A DNA stretch of 64,000 nucleotides from Dryomyza anilis (Eukaryota; Arthropoda; Insecta; Diptera; Dryomyzidae). Position numbers and translations under genes: made by a program. The stretch lies in NCBI GenBank assembly GCA_951804985.1, contig OX638133.1, positions 2,996,501-3,060,500 of the forward strand. Direction: 5' to 3'. Each line of letters begins with the position of its first letter. Positions within the stretch are counted from its first letter, which is position 1. Under the pieces are notes generated by a model. It saw only the letters and a program-made list of their open reading frames with translations, did no database searches and was not told where the DNA came from. This document shows positions 44,701 to 56,700 of the stretch, piece after piece.

Positions 44701-47700
44701 CGAGCATAATGATCGCGAATATTAGATATTTTTCGAATTTTGAATATTTTTCTCTAATTCGAAAGTTAAGCTCGAATGACACGATTGAATAAACAGTCAA
44801 CTTTTGAATCAATTTTCAAAACAATTTAAATATCAATCGTGTGATTGCCTAATTTTCCATACCAAAATTGGGTAATCACACGATTGATATTAAAATGATT
44901 TGAAATCAATCGTGTGATTCGAGCTTTAGTCTTATGCTAAGTATTACTTGTAAATATGCCTCTAAAGTCGTTCATCATGCAAACACACATTTTATTTGTA
45001 GACGACACTTTTCTCTTTAGCACTACCCAAATTCTTTTAAATATTGTCTCAGAGACTGATTGTCCCTTTTGCGACTGGGTAAGTCGCAATTTGCAGTACA
45101 ATTAAGATAATACCCAGTTCGTTCCAATAACGTTACGAGATGATTAAGAATTTGCACGATAGAGAATACTTTATTATACCAAATGTGGCCAGTAGATATT
45201 AGGGATTTGAGTCAAATTAATCCCGAAATACTGATACCGGAATCATCGTTAAATCCTGGGATTTTCGGGAAAACAAAACATGCTAATTGACCAATTTTTA
45301 ATAGTTTATTCAAAAGTCTTTCAATGTTTTTAGACACATTTCGTGAAAAATTAAATCTAACATTTAATGTACTGTAATCTTAAAACACTAAAGGCCTCTC
45401 TCTGTTTTGCGTACGAACGAATGACGCAAAAATGACGTTAATAGTAACGAATTACGACACTTTCGACTAATAGTCATTCGTGACGAAATACAGAGTGTCT
45501 CATTTTTAACTAATTTTTATTTTGAAGACAATCGAAAGGTTTACTATCAACATTGTTGTTGCCGAATTAAATCCTGGTTTCAGATAGCGATAAAACTGGA
45601 ACCGTTATCTATGAACATAACCTTTATTAATAAAGTATTTAAAAAATGGTTTGATGATACATTTTATATAACGCGAATTTTGTATTGTGGATACCATACA
45701 GATTCATTTGAATATATGAGTTTTGTTTGAGCCTTAAGCATTATAATTGTTTTTTTTATTCAAACAGAAATTTGGTTATTTTATGCCTTTTCTTTTATTT
45801 TTTTAATGCCGGGACTAATGCCGGAATTCAAATTTTTTAGTCCCGAAATTTCGGGATTGACATCCCTAGTAGATATCGATGCGTTCTCTCGTAGTTTTCT
45901 CGGTATGACATCGAATTAATATCGAAATGAAAAATAACCAAAATTGTAGGATGCTTTGAAAAGTATTGCGATATAAATGTGATAAATATTTGTATATCGT
46001 TTCGTACCATATAAAAAATTTTCAAAATTCGAAGCGATAAAATTCGACAAACATTTGGGGCATCAAAGGTCTTTGAGACATGACAGACTGGGAAGAATTA
46101 TATAAAAAAAAAACAATATTGAACAAAATATTGATTTGAAAAGATGCATGTTTAAGGTCTCCATCATCATTATTTCACTATTATTCATACTAATTTTGTC
46201 GTATCCCAGTCTGCCATGTCTCGAAGTTCTTCGATGATCGAAGTCTTCTCGAGCTAACGGCGATATAAAATGTCGATCTCGTTGCTTTATCACTACTAAT
46301 TTTTTAAATTTTTCGTACAATAAAATTTAAGAAAAAGATTTTCGAATCAATCTCAATATAGATGCGATACCGATCCGAAAATGGTTTTTTCTCATTTCAA
46401 ATAAACTTTATTATCTCGTTACAATGTCTGCGCACATTTTAGATCGAATTGTGGTATAATATAGATACGAAACGGTAATCGAGATCGAATGAATTCCTCG
46501 ACATTTCGAAACAGTCTCGACGCGATATCGAATGGAATGGCAGTCTGGGATAAATTACATTCTTGAGATGACTATGGTGGGGATGCTCAAAAAACATAAC
46601 ATATATTAGAAATTATTTTAAACACTATAATTAATAAATATCCACGGTAAATAAGTTCTTCCCAGACGTGGTAGAGCTAAACAGGTTCCAGATTCAGCGT
46701 CCTCAACTAATCAAAATTTTCAATTATATCGTAAGTTAAATTGGTTTACTGCACTGTTTAATCATTACACTATGTATTTTAGATAATCCTCCCAAACTGA
46801 ATTCTTGACCAACTAATCGTTCTAGTTACTTTCCCAAAATCCTTACCTGTCTTCGTAGCATCTGACGCATCTGGACTGCCGACTCTTGCGGTACAAAGAG
46901 CCCAGCATTGAGGCCGCCGCACCGTCACGAACACTGCTATCGCCCGGTTGTTGTTGTGCGACAGTCTTTGATGCAGTCGCCGGGGACGATGTTGCCCCCA
47001 TTAGAGGCCATTGTTGCTGCAAAAGCAGCGCCATGCAAAGTACCTGCAACAATATAAAAGAAAATTAATTTTTAAAGTGAACTGTTATCAATTTTCAGAT
47101 AGTTCAATGCAACATTGATTGAACAGACAGAAATAAAATGCACGACCACAAAATTTCACAATTGAGTGACCATTTGGGTCACATTAGAGCAACGACAAAA
47201 CGGCACCAACATCAACATCGTCATCGACAGCGGCTGCCGATGTCATTAGTTTTATTATTAGTGGCTTAATATCAACCGCGAACACGGACGTCCATCCAGC
47301 AGCCATTTCGAGAATCATAATTGCTACGCAATCAGCGTAATCACTGTGCAAAGAGATGATATGGATGATAATGAAGTTTTTGATGTGATGTGATGCCATG
47401 GTAAATATTTGCGTTTTCCAAATTGTTCGCCACCGTGCAATTTAATTTCATGCCAGCATAAATATTTTGTATTCGAAAATGTATCTAAAATCGGTCAATA
47501 TTTTCACATCGCGCAAAGTCATTCAGTCAGACAGACGCAGGCTCCGAATTTGAGGCGGCAAGCATCACTCCCAACGAGCCGCATAATGGTTGCATGAGAC
47601 CGAATTATGACTCCAACAATTGGCTCCAGCCACGTACGTGTTGAATTCTCCACGCTTTGTTAGCCAAGCATTAGTAACAACTTCCGGTTATGGCGGCAAG

Positions 47701-50700
47701 CGGCGCGCGGCGGCGTCGATGAGGTGAGGCGGTTGCTGCTGCTGTTGATGGTGCTGACGGCGCGGTTCGCCACTTAAATTTCGACTATGACCGCTGTCAT
47801 GTCACACAGTGGTTGTTTTTTGTTGATGATATTTTTGTTGCCACTTTTTGTTTTGTTTTTGTTAAAATTTACACCTTTCTCTGTGCGGCAGGCAGACAAG
47901 TGAAAATGTTAAATTCACGGATGGTTGCAGAAACGAGACGCAGCTGAGGTCACATTCAGTCGATGCTACATTTTGATTTCAGCCGCGGGAGCCATGCATA
48001 TTTTATATGTAATATGCTCAAGGTTTTTTGTTACGCATAACTCATAAATTTTATATTCTTTACAATAATTTCGGGTTTATGACCCTCACGGATCAACGAA
48101 ATTCTACGCAACAGTCAATTATTATGAAATAAAACTTTAATGTATGTTAAAAAAATATATAGTAGCTAAAAATATAATGTCATGGCAAGGAATCCGTAAT
48201 TGTGGCATCAAAAAGAAAACGTATATTTTTAATGTTTCTATAATTCTATAATTGCAATGACCCATTATAATGACTAAAAGACTAAAATAATATTAATAAT
48301 ACACACAGAGATATCCTCTATTTGTAGAAGAAAATACGTAGTTTATAACAACCAACTTCATTTAGTTAAAACGAAATTCTACAATAAATTTGATGGCACT
48401 CCGTTGGTACTGCAAATAATATTAAATTATATAAAGAATATTTATTCTAAAACAGTTATAAATTTGTTAAATTGGCTTTTTGTTGTAGTTAGAACCGAAT
48501 TAACAGTTGAGAGAACCGAATAAATTTATTTTCTATGTGAATATTTCTCGAAATCTTCTAGTTATTTCTAAATACAAAAGTTATTTGGCATTTTTTTAGG
48601 AATAGTTATTGGGAGTATATTTCCGACAAACATACTGAGAAATAGAAGTTTGTGGGAAGCGTATTGCAACCCGTATAAAGATAAATTTGTTCGATCAAAT
48701 TATAATAATTTGTCGATACTTTTAGATAATTTTTCAAATATTTTATAAGTGAATACACCAAAAATAAATTTTCCGAATAAACAAAATTTATTTAAATAAA
48801 AAGTATTTAAAAATCGATTCGAGATTATAAAAAATAATGACTTGGACATATAAATGTTATCGTTTCGATTTCATTAATATATAGTTGTTTTGCTGGGAGG
48901 TTGTCAAATTTTGTGAAATTTTATAGGCAGATTTCTGGTATATTCTATGGACTAAAATAATATTAGCAGCATTTTATATAAAATATTCATTTCTCCGCTT
49001 AAAGCATTGAACCTTCCACAAATTGTCTATCTCAAATGTCAACAAACAGGAACATCGAAAAATAAGAAGATTTTATTCATCAAAATTATGGTTTTTTTTT
49101 TCAACAACTACCATATTCATCATATTGAAGATTTCATGCATTGAATAAAAATTGTTTTTCGTGTTCAATATGATGTGCTTATACAACAAATTTACAAACG
49201 AAAATTTTGTTTTTGATTATTTTGAATATTTTGAATTTTGTCAAAAAATAAAATTTTCTGAACAAATAAAATTTGTTTATCGTAAATAAATCCATTTATG
49301 ATATCATCTCGATATTTATAACGAAACATACAACGATATCGTTTTAGACAGGTTCGTTTTTATCGAAAACCCTATCGTTTTCGTATCATTATAGATTATC
49401 GAAAACGACAATTTGTGTCTATTAATGATATCGTTTTGATATCATAAAATTATCGTTTGGTTTGCTATGTAGTTACAAAAAATAGTCAAAAAATCACTTT
49501 TGTAGGTTGTTCATATTAAAATATCTATTGATCGAGATATGCTAGAAAAAAATATCTTTTACCAAAAGAATATTTAAAAAAAAAATATTGATAAAACATA
49601 CTTTGACTGAATTTTATTTGATGAACAAAATTCTTCAATATGATGCACATATATGTTGTGTCGTATGTATTTGTTCATTAATATGATGAAACGAAGTCTT
49701 CGCAAACACTTCATCAAATTGAAAAACACATTTTGAGTCATTCATCAAATTGATGTTTTGTAGTAATCAATATTATGAATAGACTTCAATACAGTTGTAT
49801 GAATTCAATTCAGTTGTTTTAAGAAATAAATTCATCAATATGAAGAAGATGGTTTGTTCTGTGCTGTTAGCTTAGATATTCCTAAAATCATAAAGAATAC
49901 ATTAATCCTACTATTTTTAATTTTTTCAACATATTCTGAGTTTCTAGTACATATGAGTAGTATGTATTAATATGTGCAAAATATTATACCCTTTCGGTTC
50001 TAAATGCAGAGTATTAAAGAACACAATCGTACCGGTTGAATATGGTCATTATTTCTACGAATATTAATGAATTTGGTAGTTATGTAAATATTTGAAATCA
50101 AAATGTACCTTCAATTTTTTTTTCCTGGAATTACAGAAATTGAATACAGACACATACAGGCAGTCACAATTTTCATAATATTCATAGTAGATTGTGCTAG
50201 TGTAATGATCGGGAGTTGATCATTGCATTTTTACCTTTTCATAATCATGAGTTCCCTATAATAAAAGTCAATATAAAAAGGCTGAATATTATCTCTGAAC
50301 CATTGGTTACCAATCGGTGGCTCGCGACTCACAAAAAAACTCTTATTCTGGAAATGCTGTCAGGTTTGTCAAATTTTGAAATATAGCCTATTTTTCATTT
50401 TGTCATAGATTTTCAATTTTTTCATGACAACTTCATGTTTTTAACGAACTCTTTACAAATATTTGAATTTTTTATTATATACCTAATCTAAAAATTAATT
50501 TAAACTATTTGAAAATAAATTATTTAAACGTAAGAGACAGTGTTCTCATTCTACTCCGATCGGAGTAGATCTACTCCATTTCATTTGGATTTGTAAAATC
50601 TACTCCTCTACTCCGGTAGTAGCATTATCTACTCCTTTCTCATAATTTTCTACTCCCTATTACTGAAATCTACTCCCTTTTGCAAAAATTGCAAAAATAT

Positions 50701-53700
50701 GATGATGATAACAATTTCTTGCGAACCAAATAAATTGTCAATATTATAATTTAAATAATAACTATGGTCAAATAACTGTAAAATAAATGTAATATTTTTG
50801 ACATGGTCTTAAAAATGTAGAAGTTATAATTATATATACGTTTGTATCAGCTTTTATAAATAAAATATTGAAAACACCATGTATTTCATTGGGTGTTCCA
50901 GATACACCCCAACACCCTGTATGCATCAACATTATAGAAAATCCATAAAATCAGGATTGAATAAAAATATTAAAAATACCATATCTATTAATTTATTTGA
51001 ATCTAATATACGAATGCATATTCCAACTCCCTTTCCATCAAATTTACTACTATATTTAATTTTCTACTCCTTTTAAATCAAATCTACTCCATTTTGCAAT
51101 ATATTCTATTCTATCCCTTTTACTCATTTCTACTCCCCAATATTTTCAAATCTGCTCCTTTTGCATTGGCAAAAAGTGTGAACACTGGTAAGAGACCCTA
51201 CATAATTGGAATATTTAAAAAAATCTCTTGTAGCAATTTATCCTATTATGATATACATCCTCTTACGAATTATGTTCTGAGTATGTCTGATTAAAGAAAG
51301 GACAAATTTAAATGACGAGTTCGAGTTCGATCGAGATATTTTCTTATGCAAACGAAAATGATATTTTTCTGGTGAGCATTATTTCGAATGGAATAAAGTC
51401 GAACAAAAAATAAAAATAGAATTCTCGCATAAACCTGAGTACCAGTTACTGATCATGGCCTTATAATACCAGGTAAATTGAAATTTCGACTTTATAAGGA
51501 AAATATACCAATTATAACGTGGAATGTTAAAAGAAATAATAATAATATAATAGTTTGGCGCTACAGTCCTGTATAGAACTTTGGCCGAGCTCTCTCACCA
51601 TTTTGAGCTGTGCGTGTTATATTTGTACTCAAAGTGGTGGGACCTACAGTTTATTGCCGAATCCGAACGGCGGGTGAGAGCTTTTTCATAGGCAATGGTT
51701 TTACTCTCGTAGGTTTGCCATTTACTGACGAGAGGTAGCGCGGTATAGAAAATGTTTCTATGAAAAGATGTTGTTAGCCCCAGTCCAGGCTTGAACCGGG
51801 GACCTTTCGGCTCGCAGTCCAACGCACTAACCACTGAGCTACCGCGGCTAAAAGAAAACTAACCAAAAATTGAAAGTTCAAAATATCATTTTTAGTTAAT
51901 AGATTTATATTTTTAAATAAAGCGATAAATTTAAAATTTTATTTAATAGATAAAAGTGTTCTTTCTTTTTGGAAACAAATTCTACAATACATAAATATTT
52001 TGGTTCATATTTATTAGTGTGTAAATTTATTTCTTCGCTATATAGATGTATACATTTCGATATTTTAAGTTATGTGTACTATTTTGTATCTATTAAATAG
52101 TTAACCTCAAACATTTCAGAACAAAATATTCTCAAAGTACTGACCAAAACTTTGTACAAACCAGGGACCACATAATATGAGACACAAATAACAAAACATT
52201 TCGACGTTACTACTTTTTGTTATTTTTATTTTTGAAAATCAACAAATATAAACTAACCAAAAAATCACAAAGAAAAAATAACATAATAATGATCGACTGG
52301 TGGAATGGACGCAGAGCCTGTAGCACTCAAAAATCCAAACTATCGGCAGAATCGAATAATGTGTGCCATGCATCATGTCTGAGATATATCTAGATTTATT
52401 GTATGTGTTACGCGTGGTTGGCGGTCGAGTGGGTGGGAAGTAGTACACAAAAAAATAAAGATGTGAGGGTTATGCGAGGTCGTAAAATATATACATTTTT
52501 TTATGAACTGTTTGTGTTTTATAATAAGTACTATTTTTATTTTTTATTTATTAAATCAGTTTTCGATGCAAGGAGCAAGTTTAAGCAGCGCCTGGGAACA
52601 ACACAACCGGTTGTTTTGCGCAGTAAAGTTTTTACAATAACTGTCATTTTATTTGGAATGCTGGAAACCATTATTGTGCTGTTTCTGTGCTTCCGTTAAA
52701 TAATAATACGAGCTCGTCCGTCACTTGTACTTTATGAAGTTGGCCAAAATAAACGCTTTAATATTTCATGTGGCAACCAAGGACTGCCGCCCGAGGTGGC
52801 TGGCGGGCGCACTTCAAAATTTCCACATTTTGACTGCATCCAGATTGTTCAATTAAAGCCTTCATATGAATTTATAATGTGATGTTGCGACCGGTCGTTT
52901 GCTCGTATTTACACCGCCATCAGAAACACTTCAGCCTCATGACACAGTGCAGGAGCAGCAGCACAGAAGCGCGCGCGCGCGAGCTGTAAGGAGCAGCAGC
53001 CCGTAGCCTGTAGCCCGCAGCAGCAGTCCTGGTGCTCGTTACAGCGCCATCTACATAAATTTACAACTGTTTAAATTTTAAATCGAACATGCAAAGCAAA
53101 TATTTGCAATGGCCGCGATATACTGCACGACACATCAGCGCCGCCGACGACTCCCACTCAACGCCAAGACACCCTGCCACCCCAGTTAACTCCGTAGCCC
53201 GCCACTTAACTATGCGGCACGTCCTGCATCAGCGCCACCAATGGATCCCGTTGTTGGCGCTGTGTTTCATTCTGGTCATAAATTTATTTATTGTGGAATG
53301 TGCAAAATATTCATGTAAATATGCTGTATGTGTGCGCGGGTTCCATTCACTGCCTGACAGGCAGAGGTGTAAATTGTGACTTGTCGGATTATGTTTTTAT
53401 TAAACTGAAATATGTTTTTCGCAAAAAGCATTGGGTGGATCAGTGCTCATCCACTAAAGAGTGTTTTTATTTTTTTGTTTGTGTGTGATGTGTATATTTT
53501 TAAAATGGTCGAGGTGACGAAATTTATGTAAAATGGCACAAATCGAAAATCCAATGCCAGCCGCATATGAAATTTATTTCATAAAACGACCACATTCAGT
53601 GAAAAATCACCAAGTTTATTTTTTGTACACATAGACGGGAAATTCGTTGAGTCAACCAACTCTTTGAACAACGAGTTTTTTCGGTACTCTCAACTGGTAA

Positions 53701-56700
53701 TTCGGTTTGAAAGTTCAAACTAAAAAGATTCTAATTTGAACTGCAATCATTTTGAATAGTCAAGTTGGTATATGATATGATTCAAGTGCCAACTAAAAGT
53801 GCACTCAGAAATATACTGTTAGAATTGTTCAATCGGACGGTATAGTACACAAAAAACAAATATTTTCATATAAACACATAAACAATTTAATAGTATTTTA
53901 TAGTAGTTAATAGTAATTACCTATCAAAATAATAATTTATCCTATTGACTAATTTGAATAGCAAATAACTATTGATTTTATAGTATTTTTGTGGTAGTTC
54001 TATTACACAATTTGTAGACCTTTATTTAAGTTGGTTGGATAAAAATCCAGGCAAAGGAGATATAACTTAAATTTTTCAAAGGCATATTTTATTAGCTTTA
54101 AAATGACACCTCGACGGGGTTTAAAGCATATCTCGATCAATAGATATTTTAATATGAACAACCTACAAAAGTGATTTTTTTACTATTTTTTGTAACTACA
54201 TAGCAAACCAAACGATAATTTTATGATATCGAAACGATATCTTTAAAGGCTCAAATTGTCGTTTTCAATAATCTATAATGATACGAAAACGATAGGGTTT
54301 TCGATAAAAACGAAACTGTATAAACCGATACCGTTGTTTTTGTCGTTATAGATATCGAGATGATAACATAAATGGATTTATTTTCGATAAACAAATTTTA
54401 ATTGTTCAGAAAATTTTATTTTTTGATAAAAATTATAAAGAACACGCAATCTTATTTTCAAATACTTTGAGTTTTATATCTAAAATGTATCATTTTTATA
54501 TCGAATTTAAAAAATATCGTCAAATCGTTTGTAGGGTATGATCAGTGTATCTCAGGATAAAGTTATACGAAAAAATTAAAAAATAGTTTAACAAAACATT
54601 TCAATTGACCCTTGCATAAAAAAATTGAACCAAAATCCAAGAGCTTTAAATCTCATAGTTGACTTGATTTGATAAATATAGTGTGAGAATGACATTTTAT
54701 TATTTAAAGGATAATGATTTAATTCATCATAACTTTGTTGTTTCTTGTTAAATTTGGAAAATTTTAAAAGTTCTGATAAGGCAATTGAATTTGCTTTTAA
54801 TAACTGTAAAAATGTGTGGATTATTTAGCAAGATGATTTTTTAACGATTTTTCAACATTGAAAAATGTATTTTATTTTGAATTGTTTCGTCGTATAATGA
54901 CCTATAACTCTGGACTTTTTAAACCTATTTTAATAAATTAAAAAGTTTTAGTAAGCTAAATGTGTTGGTTTTTCAAAAAGTTATACACTTTTAAAATAAC
55001 TTACGAAGATGCTGAGTTTTAATTACATAAGTAACTCAAGGTAGGAAAATGGGAATTTGCACACAGAAATGCAAATTAAAAAAAAATCTCGAAGTGATAT
55101 AGACATACTGTAAATGAGTATATTATTCATTGATTTTCGATATCTATCCAAAAATATAGGTCGGAGTTCTTGTATATTTTTGGTGTCGCACCGTGTAATT
55201 AAACTGGATTATTCATTTAAACTATGTTGTAAAGGTTATCAATATTAAAAGTAATTCAATATTAAGGTGACCAGCCGTAGAATGACATTATAATAATATT
55301 CAAATAATTCAAAGTTTTTACGTAAAACAACGAGTTGGGAAAGTTAGGTCACATGGGTAAGTTCGGTGACATGGGGCGGATTTTTATAGTCGGTCGGGGC
55401 CGACTATGGAATACCCTACACCTTTGGTGGGGATATTTAATTGCATTCGTTAATTTTAAAGTTTTTAATTATGCTGAACCTCCCCACCCTCAGAATATTA
55501 TTCATATATCAGAAATTTACGTCTTATATCCCCATAAATTAAAAAAATTATGTAAAGTATAAAAAACTAAAAAAAAAATTGAAAAATGCAATTGGGCGGA
55601 CCACGCCTATATTTAAAATTTTGAAAGGCTAATATTTCATTGATTTGATTTTAATAATTTACGGATCAAATTTCCACTATTAAAACCCGGGAAATAATGA
55701 AAAAAAAAGTGGGCGGATCACGCCCAATTTTGGACCACACATTTTTAGGTTAATTCTAACAATACGTTTTAAATTTTATAACTATACATTGAATACTTTT
55801 CGAGTTATTAGTTCTGAAAGAGTTATATAAAAGTGACTTGTATGGGAGGTGGGCGTGTCCGTTGACCGATTTAGCTCATTTTCAAACTCAGTTCCTACTT
55901 TTGGCTAAAATATATTGAGACGAAATTTCATCGCATTCTGATCAGTATTTCTCAAGTTATTCTGTATTCGGACAGCAAGACAGCAAGACAGCAAGGCAGC
56001 AAGACAGCAAGACAGCAAGACAGCAAGACGGACAGACAGACGGACATGGCTAAACGGACTCGGGTAGTGATGCTGATCAAGAATATATATACTTTTCCAT
56101 ACCGGACACGCCTCCTACGGGGCGTTGCAATATCTGCACAAACTTAATATACCCTGTACCTCATAGGTGTAGGGTATAAAAATAGATATTCTCTTATTTT
56201 CTATATATTTTTTACTTTGACTTTAACAATTCGTATTTTCTGTCTGATTTCTTTTGTATTCCATTCAGAATAGTTTTGTTAAAATTTGAAAATAAATCCA
56301 AAGAAATTCAAATTGATCTCACCAAAGTTATGACCGTCAAACGTAAAAAATGTGTATTTTAAGATTTACTAGTTATTTATTGCAAAACTTCTATTAATTC
56401 TTAAATGGTGCTGCCAATCCTATGATTGGTCTGATTCGAATCACCCATATATAAAAAATGTCTGGTAATCCTTTAGTTCGGTCGATTTTAAGTTTGATTA
56501 TTAGATGAAATACTCATCCTCATCTTAAATCAAGCTCAAACTTCATAATACTAAAACTTTGTGACATCGCTATTAGACATTTATGCTCCACCGAAAAAAG
56601 GTTTTCATTAAGTAGGGCCTATTGAAGCAAACTTGACCATGCCCTTGTTCTGCCCTTATAATGTTCACCAGTATATCGTCGGTGATACTGCAAAACCGCC

